In this document: piece by piece, positions 1 through 12,664 of the stretch
Numbering within the stretch: the first letter of the stretch is position 1
How the letters are laid out: every line of letters begins with the position of its first letter
Source of the DNA: Candidatus Sedimenticola sp. (ex Thyasira tokunagai)
Lineage (GTDB): Bacteria; Pseudomonadota; Gammaproteobacteria; Chromatiales; Chromatiaceae
Assembly: GCA_037318855.1 (NCBI GenBank)
Contig: CP134874.1
Location: 2,852,598 to 2,916,597 of the forward strand
DNA length: 64,000 bases
Direction of reading: 5' to 3'
Program-made: the position numbers and the translations under genes
The notes under the pieces: generated by a model
Databases searched by the model: none
The model's input: only the letters and a program-made list of their open reading frames with translations
Told to the model about the DNA's origin: nothing

Positions 1-1069
1 TTCCGGTTATCACCTTCGCCAGGTAACCGAAACCCCGTAATCGTCTCCACTTCTTCTCGGCACACAGGCCGAGTTTGAACATCATGTGTAGCATGCCGTC
101 ACGCGATAGGCAGCCCTTGGAACGCTTGGTTCGATGGCGGATTGTCCCGAAGGTTGATTCAATCGGATTGCTGGTCCGAATGCTCTGCCAGTGCTGTGCC
201 GGAAAGTGATAGAAAGCCATCAGTTCCTCTCGGTCTTTGTGCAGACAGATGGCAGCCTTCGGATACTTCGGCTCATACGTTTTGATAAACAGATCAAAGG
301 CCTTTTCCGCATCGGCCTGAGTCTCCGCCTGCCAGATGTTATGCAGTGCCTGCTTCGCTTTCGGCTGAGCTGACTTTGGCAGGCAGTTCAGCACGTTCAT
401 GGTCTTGTGCATCCAGCAGCTCTGCGTGGACTCCCGCACACCATCCTCAATTGCCAGAAAATGCTTCTCACCACGCTCATTCACGCCGATCACCACCAGG
501 GCACACAGCTTCGTCTGCTCTGCTCTCAGTCCGCTGTAGACACCGTCTGCCCACACATACACCCAATGCTCCTTATCCAGGCGCTCCTCGCACCAGCTCC
601 GATATTCTTCTGCCCAGACCTGCTTCAGACGCGATACCGTGCTGGCCGACAAGCCTGTTGCATCCGGACCCACCAGCACTTTCAGGGCCTCACCCATCTC
701 ACCACTGGAAATCCCCTTCAGGTAGAGCCACGGCAGCGCCGCTTCCAGTGACTTCGTCTTGCGTACATACGGCGGTACCAGAGCTGATCGGAACGTCACC
801 GGCTCGCCGGTCTTCGCTCGAACTTTGGGGATCTCGACCGTGACCGGCCCCAATCCTGTCTGCAGTTTACGAGCTGGCAGATGACCATTACGCACCACAC
901 CCGCCTTGCCATCCTCTGTCCGTCGCTCGGTGTGCTCCGCCAACAGCTCCAGCAGCTCTGCCTCTACCGCCTGGTAGATCAACTGCTCTGCACCGCTTCT
1001 CAGCAACTCTGTCAGCGGATCGATAATCGTATCTCGACCTGCCAGCTTAACAACGTTATCCTTACTCAT
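1..1069 (-). pseudogene. IS256 (mutator-type) transposase, in-frame 42-codon deletion, partial
   Basis: Cut-and-paste DDE transposase of the IS256/Mutator family. The frame is open from ATG 1069 to the window edge. The deletion removes the segment that holds the second catalytic Asp (the AIGDGAMGFW stretch in the full copy), so the product should be catalytically dead although its frame is preserved. Its terminal repeat is intact, so it could be moved in trans by an active copy. The deletion junction sits on a 4-base GCTG microhomology. Confidence 0.85.
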
Positions 1070-1171
1070 GGTGGCGTATCTCCAAGGGTTGTTTTGATGT
1101 CTCGCAACAACAAATCAACCAGATACGACACCCTTTTTCAACTACTCAAACACCAGATTCAGTTATAACTC
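1..1171 (-). mobile_element. IS256-family element, copy 1 (cut by window edge, internal deletion)
   Basis: The right terminal repeat ends at 1171 (reading ...AGTTATAACTC) and matches the ends of four other copies in the window. The transposase reads leftward from ATG at 1069 to the window edge without a stop. Compared with the full copy at 3169-4552 it lacks 126 bp (42 codons) at about 415, and it shares this deletion and a neighbouring Thr-to-Ser change with the copy at 19589-20431. Confidence 0.92.
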
Positions 1172-1379
1172 TTCTGGAATCCCAGAAAAAGTGATCGGAT
1201 AAAACCAGAATGGCTGATCGGAATGGGCCAGAATATGCACGTTGGATGATGGGGTTATCATGAAGGTGGCTGCAAGCGTTGAATAGATGTAATTCGCTAG
1301 ACGCTTACCTTTCAACATGCTGGGGGATGGGATCATAATCAGAGTTGGACTCTCGTGTATTGCTCAGCCATGTCTCCAG
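1172..1379. other. Intergenic stretch, no gene seen
   Basis: About 200 bp between the IS256 right end and the first H element. It contains the run CTGATCGGAATGGGCC at about 1213-1228, which looks like the sub-terminal repeats of IS21-type elements, but no transposase accompanies it. No open frame with recognisable content was seen. Confidence 0.35.
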
Positions 1380-1665
1380 TAAGCGAGTCTTCGATTTCGT
1401 GATGCAAAACGGGACATCCAAGTCCCCCTTTTGCACTCAATCTTCGACAGCCTATTAGTACCCCGGCCGTCCTGGTCACTAACCGCTACGCGATAACATC
1501 GCAAGCTCGTTACCGCTTCGCAGTCAGTTCCCATTGACTGGACGCCGTGTTCGGATGCCTACTTTGCTTCCCCTCTGGCGCGCTGCGCGCACGACGGGTA
1601 AGCAGTGCGGCCTCACGGCTACCGGGGATTACCAGCCCTCGCTTCGCTCTCCATGGCTGGCAGCG
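1380..1665 (+). repeat. H element 1 (HEARO-like structured repeat, subfamily 1)
   Basis: A 286 bp non-coding repeat beginning TAAGCGAGTC and ending GGCTGGCAGCG. The 5' part folds as a long hairpin (GCAAAA...TTTTGC) with tip GACATCCAAGTC. Internal hairpins include GCGATAACATCGC and GCGCGCTGCGCGC, and the 3' end pairs CCAGCC with GGCTGG. The bases after the 3' end are GTGG. Any proteins read from it are spurious. Confidence 0.85.
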
Positions 1666-2237
1666 GTGGTGCTGTACCACCTGGTAGGTTGCCGTGCGCC
1701 CTGGCCTTCAGCGTTGGTATACGCTGGTTGCAGGGGTAGGCTTTGGGTGGAGAGCAGCGCAGACAGACATCCTTGTTGTCGTTCCTGTCGATTGACATGT
1801 CCTAAATCATAGAGAACTAATAGGGCGTACTATCCTAGTGACAATAACGCTAATGCTTCCACCCCCATCATTCTTGACAATCTTTTCGACTTTATAGAAA
1901 GCCCAGAAAAGAGCAACGACATCAGCCCTATCTTTGGTTTTAACCTGACTTCCATTGCCCTAATCGACTTTCGTTTTGGCAGACAACCTGTCAGATCTCC
2001 CTCTGGTATATAGGCAAATGGCAGGAACTCCGTGATCGCATCTACGCGAATGTTGATACGTATTCATTAAACATTCGTAACCTTCAGAAGAGACGCCATA
2101 GCCCAGCGAATGAATAGTTTATTCGTCACGGTACACTAGTGGGCCATGCGGTTAAATATGTAATGAATCATTGTGTAGGAGGCCTGGATCTTTCTTTAAA
2201 ATAGGTCGCTGCAACATGAATTCTGCTTGATGGATAA
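1666..2237. other. Degenerate stretch with a possible short gene remnant
   Basis: No intact gene is seen. A stop-free plus frame at 1813-2013 encodes about 66 residues of plausible protein composition (DNLFDFIESPEKSNDISP within it) ending at TAG 2011-2013, but it has no start codon. It could be the tail of a gene whose 5' part was lost when the H element arrived. Function unknown. Confidence 0.3.
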
Positions 2238-2768
2238 CTAACCTTGTTTCTGAGAAGCCAAGTTTTTTACACTCTCTGCAAAATTCTCGTAGGAATAGAT
2301 TCCCCAATAACACTTTTGGTTGATGTCACCTAACTCATCATGCGAAACAGTTACCGTAATCACGGTATTCTTACTCAATTTTTGATTTTTAAGTGTAAAT
2401 GCCTGTCGAGATAATGCATCCAATTTTGGCATTCTTAATGTATCGATGAGAGTACATTTACTAACATCCGCATTTTTATATTTCTGATAAACTGCCTCAC
2501 CTGTGTAAATCTTACATTCAATTTCACTTACTGCGGTGTAAGAATTTCCAAAGACACGAACTTCTATGTCCACAGATCCGTCACGGTTTTCATAAAAACG
2601 AATATTCCTCGTATATGTAGTGGTCAAGTCATTTTGGCCACGGCTTTATGGGCATTCCAATAGTGCTCTTCAGCTGCATTGGGTGCCAATCCATCATTGT
2701 GGGTATGTGGCCTGAACTGGCTGTAGTACCCAATGATATAGTCTATGATTCCTCGCTTCGCATCTTCA

Positions 2769-5225
<2,457 letters not shown>

Positions 5226-5864
5226 TCACCCATAATCAGGTGGCCAAATTAACTATGCCACTACAATGTGGCAACAGTTTTAAACTGCGCTTTTGAATCG
5301 AGGGTCAACAACTTAACAGAGACATTAGTGCCGGCAGGTTTTGTTGTTAAGAGAAGTTGTTGGGAACCAATATTGTTTTCATCATGGTAATAATATTCTG
5401 AAATCAAATCATTAATAGTTTCAGCATAAGTATTAATATTAAAAACGCTAAAGTCGCTGAGAATTAGTGGTTTCTTATTTGCGGATTTTTGCAATGCAAC
5501 AGCTTCTGATAAAACGTACATACCCGATCCTTTGTCAGTGACAGGTAAATCTAAAAGGAAAGCCCAATAAATCCTTCTATTGGTTGGAAATATAAGACAT
5601 TTTCTTACCGAACTTGGCGACACCCCATCGAAATTGAACGGCAATTCAAGACGAAACGATGAATCCCTAGCATCAAAAACACTTAACGGAAACTTTTTGT
5701 CCGTCGATGCGGCCACATACAGATATCTCGTTTTTGGGGCTGCATTCCCGACCAACACATCAACGACACTGGAAGAATAAATTGTAGCTGAAGCTGCTTC
5801 TCCTGAGCACGAGTCATATCTGTCTATTTTTTCAATGGCTATTTTTTTGAGTTGTCAGATGAGA

Positions 5865-6170
5865 TTACGTATATACTTTTTTTGCAATCGCATAGATGTA
5901 TTCCCTACCATCGCTTGGATTTCGAAGCGATGTAAACGCCGAACACCAAATTTCACTACCATCAGCTAACAAAGCCTCCGTAGGCGACGTCAGAGAATCC
6001 TTGCCTATATCAGTATCAGCAGAGCTTGCGGGAACAAGGCAGCAATACCAAGCTGCGATAGTTTTTTTATCCTTCTCGAACCGTGGGTAAATAACAACAG
6101 TCTGTGAATTAACCGGCAAAGACTCACCAGCCATAAAAGGCGGATTTGTCGCATAGTCATAACTTTCCAT
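5865..6170 (-). CDS. Unknown protein X2
   Basis: A protein of about 101 residues from ATG 6170; a GTG at 6182 overlapping the end of X1 is an alternative start and would imply translational coupling. The sequence contains VNSQTVVIYPRFEKDKK and TEALLADGSEIWCSAF. No signal peptide, membrane span or known motif is visible. It lies between X1 and X3 on the same strand with tight spacing, so the three look like one operon. Function not recognised. It is the only member of the three without an insertion. Confidence 0.6.
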   Translation of the reverse strand: MESYDYATNPPFMAGESLPVNSQTVVIYPRFEKDKKTIAAWYCCLVPASSADTDIGKDSLTSPTEALLADGSEIWCSAFTSLRNPSDGREYIYAIAKKVYT

Positions 6171-6516
6171 TAGCCTAGTCACCTATGATATTTATCATGC
6201 CCCTAGAATGTACAGTTTGTCCTCTCTCATCTATCGCAGTAACGTCGTAAATGTCACCTTTTATTACACTTGCAAGCATCCTGGGCCGAATGCCAACCCT
6301 TGAAGTACCATAATGCTGTACAGACACGGAAATGCGAGGAGGACCACCCTCACCCGATGTGCGGCGTAAATAGAATTTTCTAAGTTTGTCCAAATTATCA
6401 CCAGATACAGTGAAGGTTGTTGCTGCCAAACGCTCCTCTTGTACTTCCATTGGAATAACCGATCGTAAAACAGGTGGACCCAAAGGGGCTGATGTTCCCC
6501 ATAAAAAGTTGACACA

Positions 6517-7390
6517 TTAGCTTTTCGACTCAGCATAGTCTGCTGGACTCATATACCCTAAGCTTGAGTGTAAACGCCTCCGGTTATAAAAACGAATGTA
6601 TTTCTTGGTCTTCCTTTTGAAATCCTCAATGCCATCAAATTTCTCCGTATAGTACATTTCCGACTTATACGTATGAAAGAATGACTCCATATGGGCATTG
6701 TCATAGCAATTACCCTTGCCTGACATACTCTGCTCGATCGCTTGACTCTCTAGCAGCCTTCCAATCTTGTGGTTGGCATACTCTATACCCCGGTCTGAAT
6801 GGAATATTTTTGGTCTTGCTTCTGGGTGCCTTTGCTTTGCCTTTTGAAAGGTCCTGACGATTAAATCTGCATCTCGAGTCCTACTTATTTCCTCACCCAC
6901 AAGCTGCCTGGTACATAGATCCATAATGACTGAGAAATAGACAAATTGGCCGTGATGACGTGTGTAGGTAAAGTCCGCTACCCAAACTTCATGTGGATTC
7001 TTTGGTATGGGCAACTCAGCCAAAAGATTACTCTTCGCTATTTTTGAGCCCGGTTGCCACTGCCTAGGTTTATAGCGTTTATCCATTTTTGCTCGAATTC
7101 CTATCTTCCTCATCAACTTAGCGACAGTATTCTCACAACGACTAAAGCCTCTACTCTTTAGTTCCACTGTCATTCTAGGACTACCGTAAGTCTCCTTGAC
7201 TTCCCGGTGTATCTTGAGAATTTCATCAATGATCATGCCATTGTAAACGGACTGGAACGAACCAGGTCGCTTCTTCCAAGCATAATATCCACCTCGACTC
7301 ACATCCAACAGGAGGCAAAGTGGGGATACACCAAACTCATCATTTAAATCTTCTATTATTTTGAAGGCTTCTTTCTTTTGGCGTCGCCCA
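6517..7390 (-). CDS. IS3-family transposase OrfB (element B, copy 1)
   Basis: Integrase-core DDE transposase, expressed as a fusion with OrfA by frameshifting. The part from Met at 7308 has 263 residues. Catalytic residues visible are D in WVADFTYTR, D in FHSDRGIEY and E in NAHMESFFH. The motif is GNCYDN rather than GNCWDN, and the codon hit by IS110 in other IS3 groups is empty here. The frame is intact. Confidence 0.9.
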
Positions 7391-7667
7391 TCTCCTCGAG
7401 TTTTTTTAAAACAGCATTCTCCATCCTTAGGTGCTTATTCTCCTTCTCCAACTGTTTTAGTTGCTCCCTGAGCTTCAAATCTGTCTGAACATCGATTTTA
7501 TCAGGCATTTTATCGAGTAACCCCGCATCTCGTAATTCCTTCTTCCAGCGATACAAAGAAAATGTATGTATCCCTATTTCCTCCGCAACCTCACTGGCAA
7601 GTATGCCAGGCCTGCTCGCTTTTAGTACCGCTTGTATCTTGATATCGATTGAATGGTTCTTTCTCAT
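7356..7667 (-). CDS. IS3-family transposase OrfA (element B, copy 1)
   Basis: A 103-residue HTH protein: HTH in ILASEVAEEIGIHTFSLYRW, then a charged coiled coil (REQLKQLEKENKHLRMEN). It ends just past a run of seven A on the coding strand, the expected slip site for making the OrfAB transposase by -1 frameshifting. Confidence 0.92.
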   Translation of the reverse strand: MRKNHSIDIKIQAVLKASRPGILASEVAEEIGIHTFSLYRWKKELRDAGLLDKMPDKIDVQTDLKLREQLKQLEKENKHLRMENAVLKKLEEMGDAKRKKPSK

Positions 7668-8137
7668 TTGACACCTCTGGTTGTAAACAGGGTGTCAACT
7701 TTTATTGGGGAGGCTCAGACAGCACCCTCTACCGTTAATGGACCTGTAGTTGTTAAGTGATAGGACTCGTGGCTATTGCTCAACATCACGACATCAAAGC
7801 CATACATCCCAGGCTGAACACCAGGTGGAATCTGAAACTCAAATGAAGTATTCGGCGTTTCAGTGACTACTGTTGTTAGTGTATAAGTACCTAATTCACC
7901 ACCCACGAAAATCAGACTGTCACCGCTAGGTATTGAATTTTCTGGAATTGTGAAATTTATTAGATCTCCAATTTGACCCTGTCTAGGTGTATAACTACTA
8001 GTAGTAATAATAATCATTCTTTGTCTCCCCAAATTACTTTATTAAAAAAAGGGCAAGGAAAAGTGCTTTGTGCTCGCCAAAATCCATGTGGAGGTGACGC
8101 GATAGATTGCCGAGCGTAGCGAAATTGGTTGATTATA

Positions 8138-8423
8138 TAAGCGAGTCTTCGATTTCGTAATGCAAAACGGGACATCCAAGTCCCCCTTTTGCACTCAATC
8201 TTCGACAGCCTATTAGTACCCCGGCCGTCCTGGTCACTAACCGCTACGCGATAACATCGCAAGCTCGTTACCGCTTCGCAGTCAGTTCCCATTGACTGGA
8301 CGCCGTGTTCGGATGCCTACTTTGCTTCCCCTCTGGCGCGCTGCGCGCACGACGGGTAAGCAGTGCGGCCTCACGGCTACCGGGGATTACCAGCCCTCGC
8401 TTCGCTCTCCATGGCTGGCAGCG
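8138..8423 (+). repeat. H element 2 (subfamily 1)
   Basis: 286 bp, nearly identical to H element 1, from TAAGCGAGTC to GGCAGCG. Its 3' end lies 14 bp from the stop codon of metalloprotease copy A (8437). The bases after the insertion point are GGGG. The same 3' flank recurs after H element 3, which marks the tandem duplication. Confidence 0.85.
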
Positions 8424-8436
8424 GGGGTTGAAATTC

Positions 8437-10593
8437 CTATCCTTTTTTTGGGGTGGCCATAACGTTAAGTGTTACCCCTGAACTTGCATTATATCCACGC
8501 AAACCAATGTGCCAAATGTTTATTGCAGGATCGTTTACTGAACAGTTTTCTTCATTACCATTTGTGTAAGGTCTGCAATCATAACTTCTTGTTGTTGGCT
8601 GCGCACCTTGAAGCAGATAAATGTCAGCGTCACCATTGCCACCAGAAATAGTGACATTTAGATTTGCATATTCGGCTTTGAGATCAACGGTATAATATTT
8701 CCACTCACCTTGTGATAATGAAATATCGGTAATTGTCTCGTTAATTGGATCGCCAGGTGTACCCTCGTTATAACTGCCAATAATACTCACTCCGCTAAAG
8801 CTCTGATAAGCTTTAATTCGAACGTAATAGATCCCATCGTTATTGGTGCCCGTGCAAGACTCATTATTTCCACTACTATAGGGTCGACAATCATAATCTA
8901 AGTCGGTCGCTTTTGAGCCAAAACGAACATAGAGATCCGCATCACGATCAAGGGGGCCACCAGACATGTTAAAGTTAATATTGGTTGCATCTGCTGGGAC
9001 GGTCATTATAAAGTTGATTTCATTGCCTTGGGAGGCACTTAATTCATCAACAGAAACACCATTTTCTAACTCAATAATTGGCGGAACTGTGTCACCACAA
9101 TCAGGATTGCTTGGGCTTGCCGTGATACCAACTGCCGCCAGTGAAGTTTGCACTTCGCTAACTGAATAGCCTAAATTACATGCGGCATCTAATACACCAA
9201 CGCCTGCTTGATCCCAGTCTGTATTTGCCGACCAATATTGTTGGTTAGCTTTTGCGTAAACTTCAAATGCTTTACGTGTATTCCAGCCGTTTGTATTTGC
9301 TAACAAATAGAAAGCTTTGTTATACACACCTGAGCTATAATGTACATCCATGCCCGGTGAGTAGTCTGACTGATGACCTATTGAACGGCCATCTTTAGTT
9401 GGATCGTCCATATAACGCAGTGCGCCATTTTCTTTAAATATTTGCGCCCCAACCATCCAGTCGTTTGTGCCACTCATATAATACTCTGCCGCTTCACCCG
9501 CCATGTCAGAAAAAGCTTCATTTAAACCGCCTGACTTTCCCGAGTACACCAATTTAGAGTTTTGTTCTGTAAAACCGTGACTGACTTCATGGGCTGAAAC
9601 ATCTAAACTAACCAAAGGATAAAATATGTTGGCACCATCACCAAAAGTCATGGAGCTGCCATTCCAAAATGCATTTTCATAACTATCTGAATAATGCACT
9701 CGCATTGACAGTTGAAAGTCTAATGGGGCTATGTTGAGCCAGTCACTGTACATATCAAAAACAACATTACCGAAATAATGTGCATCATTTAGTGGAGAGT
9801 AGGCTCCATTAATTTCTTGATGTGTATTTCGGAAGCAGTCAAAACTAAATGCGCTTGAGCCACTCCTGCCATGATTAAGATCAACCGTCTTCACATTATA
9901 ATTTTCCATCGTACAAGTATTACCTGACTGTTGCACATCAATAAAACCATAGTCAGTACCATATTCGTATTGCTCCGTTTTTTGATTTCCACCAGGGCCT
10001 GTAGCGTTAGCTGTTTGTAAATTATTAAATTGTTTCAGTATTTCTCCTGTCATTGCGTCAATAATAAAATAGGGGCGGGAGGGAGAAACTGAGTTTATAA
10101 AATAACTGACTTCAAAAACTAGTTTTGCTTTGCTGTTTTCGTTCAGCCAAATTGCGAGCTTGGTTGTTTCATTTTCGAATTTTTCTGAGCTAATATTTTC
10201 GGCATTTTCCGTTGAGTATCGCTTCGCAATTGCAAGTGCCTCTTGTTGTGAAATGTTTGCGGTTACCGATGAAATAGCGTTCTCAATATTGCTAACAAAA
10301 ACGCCATGCGCTGACATTAAGGCGCCAGTACTGCTACGGGTAATAATGACATCATCGCCAATAATAGGAATGTTATGATACATCTGTTGGTAACGGATTG
10401 TTTTTGAGTTATCCGAATTTAAGTAACTTTTTCGTTCAACGATAGAATCTGGAGCTGTGAGTTCAGTTAAGGTTTCCAGATTAAAAGTTTGGCTATTAGT
10501 ACTAAGAACAATTCTTTCTGCAGCACTTGCACTGTTAATTCCTACTGATGCAAGTACAGCTAAACTCAATAAAACTTGATTCGATATTCTCAT
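8437..10593 (-). CDS. Secreted M4 zinc metalloprotease, vibriolysin type
   Basis: A 718-residue extracellular endopeptidase of the thermolysin/vibriolysin (M4) family. Signal peptide about residues 1-24 (ends SASA|AE), FTP-type propeptide about 30-195, catalytic domain about 205-495, then two pre-peptidase C-terminal (PPC) beta domains about 515-605 and 620-712. Zinc site HEVSH at 335-339 with Glu336 catalytic, third ligand Glu359 in GGLNEAFSD, catalytic His418 in DVHYSSG. All key residues are present. PPC domains are usually removed after export. It is followed by H element 2; a broken sister copy lies at 12855-16586. Confidence 0.95.
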   Translation of the reverse strand: MRISNQVLLSLAVLASVGINSASAAERIVLSTNSQTFNLETLTELTAPDSIVERKSYLNSDNSKTIRYQQMYHNIPIIGDDVIITRSSTGALMSAHGVFVSNIENAISSVTANISQQEALAIAKRYSTENAENISSEKFENETTKLAIWLNENSKAKLVFEVSYFINSVSPSRPYFIIDAMTGEILKQFNNLQTANATGPGGNQKTEQYEYGTDYGFIDVQQSGNTCTMENYNVKTVDLNHGRSGSSAFSFDCFRNTHQEINGAYSPLNDAHYFGNVVFDMYSDWLNIAPLDFQLSMRVHYSDSYENAFWNGSSMTFGDGANIFYPLVSLDVSAHEVSHGFTEQNSKLVYSGKSGGLNEAFSDMAGEAAEYYMSGTNDWMVGAQIFKENGALRYMDDPTKDGRSIGHQSDYSPGMDVHYSSGVYNKAFYLLANTNGWNTRKAFEVYAKANQQYWSANTDWDQAGVGVLDAACNLGYSVSEVQTSLAAVGITASPSNPDCGDTVPPIIELENGVSVDELSASQGNEINFIMTVPADATNINFNMSGGPLDRDADLYVRFGSKATDLDYDCRPYSSGNNESCTGTNNDGIYYVRIKAYQSFSGVSIIGSYNEGTPGDPINETITDISLSQGEWKYYTVDLKAEYANLNVTISGGNGDADIYLLQGAQPTTRSYDCRPYTNGNEENCSVNDPAINIWHIGLRGYNASSGVTLNVMATPKKG

Positions 10594-10975
10594 CTTTATA
10601 CCTGCCTGTTTTGAATTTAAGAAAAATCAATAATGATTTGCATTACTGCACAAAATATTCATTACAATACTTTTCGTATGGCCCACTAGGTGTGCATCTA
10701 CCTCAGAAAGTAACCCATATTTATGGTCTGACTTCCCTTAGTGGTTCAGCAAGTTATAAGCAAACTCAACCAAAACCTGGGGGGATCAGGCCTCTTTCCT
10801 TACCGGGTAACGTGGCAGCAGTGATATGGTTTCGACTGTACAGCTACTTGGTATGGCAAGGTGAACCTATAAAGCTTTTTTCTGGTGGGAAAATAGTATG
10901 AAATAATTTATGACCTGTAAGTACCCAAAAGGCTATTGAAATAAATTATGTTATTTGATACGAGGACTCCCTCGT
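10594..10975. promoter_or_regulatory. Upstream region of metalloprotease copy A
   Basis: About 380 bp of AT-rich sequence upstream of the protease start, repeated upstream of copy B at 16587-17288 (there broken by H element 4). It should hold the protease promoter. A short palindrome ACGAGG-ACT-CCCTCGT lies at about 10962-10977. The plus frame ending GGKIV at about 10901 is repeated with the duplication but has no recognisable content. Confidence 0.4.
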
Positions 10976-11020
10976 AATGACAGTCATGAATAAACAAGCA
11001 AAGAGTGTCGCTACCTCCAG

Positions 11021-11095
11021 GTAGAGACGGCCATCGCTGACCATCCCCCCCACAGACCCGGACGTGACCAATTCGGTCATCCGGTTCCTCGGTAA
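11021..11095 (-). ncRNA. Group II intron 3' end, domains V and VI (copy A)
   Basis: On the minus strand the sequence at 11089-11055 pairs AACCGGATGACC with GGTCACGTCCGG around a short loop, as in the conserved domain V hairpin of bacterial group II introns. A second stem follows (GATGGTC...GACGGCC region, 11051-11021), matching domain VI. It lies directly after the maturase C-terminus. The intron body is absent here. Confidence 0.6.
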
Positions 11096-11145
11096 TCAGA
11101 GGGGCAACATACCTCCGATGCATAACTTTACTACCCTGCAAACTC

Positions 11146-11325
11146 TTAGACATTGTGGATGATTTTGGGTCGCGGTAACGGCATACTTTCCATCAGCTTT
11201 TCGTACTTCTCCCAGGTCAGCGTCCTCTTGCTACTACGACGATTTAACCAGAACCTCCATCCACGCCTTGCATGGTGAAGAACTACCTCCATCGCTCGCA
11301 TATTGCAGCGAACACCAAAATACTG
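11146..11325 (-). pseudogene. Group II intron maturase, C-terminal fragment (copy A)
   Basis: About 60 residues (QYFGVRCNMRAMEVV...WLNRRSSKRTLTWEKYEKL...KIIHNV) match the maturase (GIIM) end of the longer remnant at 17425-18039. It is cut at 11326 by H element 3. Confidence 0.8.
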
Positions 11326-11514
11326 TAAGCGAGTCTTCGATTTCGTAATGCAAAACGGGACATCCAAGTCCCCCTTTTGCACTCAATCATCGACAGCCTA
11401 TTAGTACCCCGGCCGTCCTGGTCACTAACCGCTACGCGATAACATCGCAAGCTCGTTACCGCTTTGAGCCTCCCCAATAAAAGTTGACACCCTGTTTACA
11501 ACCAGAGGTGTCAA

Positions 11515-11841
11515 ATGAGAAAGAACCATTCAATCGATATCAAGATACAAGCGGTACTAAAAGCGAGCAGGCCTGGCATACTTGCCAGTGAGGTTGCGGA
11601 GGAAATAGGGATACATACATTTTCTTTGTATCGCTGGAAGAAGGAATTACGAGATGCGGGGTTACTCGATAAAATGCCTGATAAAATCGATGTTCAGACA
11701 GATTTGAAGCTCAGGGAGCAACTAAAACAGTTGGAGAAGGAGAATAAGCACCTAAGGATGGAGAATGCTGTTTTAAAAAACTCGAGGAGATGGGCGACGC
11801 CAAAAGAAAGAAGCCTTCAAAATAATAGAAGATTTAAATGA
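11515..11841 (+). CDS. IS3-family transposase OrfA (element B, copy 2)
   Basis: HTH plus coiled-coil protein as in copy 1. The slip run on the coding strand has six A instead of seven, so the reading frame after it differs and OrfA ends with an altered C-terminus (SRRWATPKERS...) at 11841. Confidence 0.88.
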   Translation: MRKNHSIDIKIQAVLKASRPGILASEVAEEIGIHTFSLYRWKKELRDAGLLDKMPDKIDVQTDLKLREQLKQLEKENKHLRMENAVLKNSRRWATPKERSLQNNRRFK

Positions 11842-11872
11842 TGAGTTTGGTGTATCCCCACTTTGCCTCCTG

Positions 11873-12664
11873 TTGGATGTGAGTCGAGGTGGATATTATG
11901 CTTGGAAGAAGCGACCTGGTTCGTTCCAGTCCGTTTACAATGGCATGATCATTGATGAAATTCTCAAGATACACCGGGAAGTCAAGGAGACTTACGGTAG
12001 TCCTAGAATGACAGTGGAACTAAAGAGTAGAGGCTTTAGTCGTTGTGAGAATACTGTCGCTAAGTTGATGAGGAAGATAGGAATTCGAGCAAAAATGGAT
12101 AAACGCTATAAACCTAGGCAGTGGCAACCGGGCTCAAAAATAGCGAAGAGTAATCTTTTGGCTGAGTTGCCCATACCAAAGAATCCACATGAAGTTTGGG
12201 TAGCGGACTTTACCTACACACGTCATCACGGCCAATTTGTCTATTTCTCAGTCATTATGGATCTATGTACCAGGCAGCTTGTGGGTGAGGAAATAAGTAG
12301 GACTCGAGATGCAGATTTAATCGTCAGGACCTTTCAAAAGGCAAAGCAAAGGCACCCAGAAGCAAGACCAAAAATATTCCATTCAGACCGGGGTATAGAG
12401 TATGCCAACCACAAGATTGGAAGGCTGCTAGAGAGTCAAGCGATCGAGCAGAGTATGTCAGGCAAGGGTAATTGCTATGACAATGCCCATATGGAGTCAT
12501 TCTTTCATACGTATAAGTCGGAAATGTACTATACGGAGAAATTTGATGGCATTGAGGATTTCAAAAGGAAGACCAAGAAATACATTCGTTTTTATAACCG
12601 GAGGCGTTTACACTCAAGCTTAGGGTATATGAGTCCAGCAGACTATGCTGAGTCGAAAAGCTAA
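11873..12664 (+). CDS. IS3-family transposase OrfB (element B, copy 2)
   Basis: 263 residues from the internal Met, identical in sequence to copy 1 OrfB: D in WVADFTYTR, D in FHSDRGIEY, E in NAHMESFFH. With six A in the upstream run, joining to OrfA would need a different slip, so this copy may be a poor source of OrfAB. Confidence 0.88.
   Translation: MDVSRGGYYAWKKRPGSFQSVYNGMIIDEILKIHREVKETYGSPRMTVELKSRGFSRCENTVAKLMRKIGIRAKMDKRYKPRQWQPGSKIAKSNLLAELPIPKNPHEVWVADFTYTRHHGQFVYFSVIMDLCTRQLVGEEISRTRDADLIVRTFQKAKQRHPEARPKIFHSDRGIEYANHKIGRLLESQAIEQSMSGKGNCYDNAHMESFFHTYKSEMYYTEKFDGIEDFKRKTKKYIRFYNRRRLHSSLGYMSPADYAESKS

Larger units (their letters stand above)
6490..7717 (-). mobile_element. IS3-family element B, copy 1
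   Basis: 1228 bp. Terminal repeats TGATGTTCCCC at the left and ...GGGGAGGCTCA at the right recur in two other copies (11465-12691, 20944-22168). It is inserted in gene X1. The adjoining triplets (GGC, GAC) do not form a perfect target duplication. Confidence 0.92.
6175..8017 (-). pseudogene. Unknown gene X1 (IPT/TIG-like), split by IS3-B
   Basis: The start at ATG 8017 is preceded by GGGGAG at good spacing. The 5' part (8017-7718) encodes about 100 residues with alternating strand-like segments (GDLINFTIPENSIPSGDSL, FEFQIPPGVQPGMYGFD), which suggests an immunoglobulin-like IPT/TIG fold. The 3' part (6489-6175) resembles a second such unit (LRSVIPMEVQEERLAATTF). An IS3-B element (6490-7717) separates them. 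Joined length is about 200 residues. The fold is inference; the role is unknown, possibly structural or binding. Confidence 0.55.

Noticed and set aside
1380..1812. Open frames of 60-90 residues across H elements (e.g. on both strands at 1534-1812, 8014-8292, 16801-17022)
   Set aside because: They recur only because the repeat recurs, change frame between subfamilies, and the conserved signal is base pairing rather than codons.
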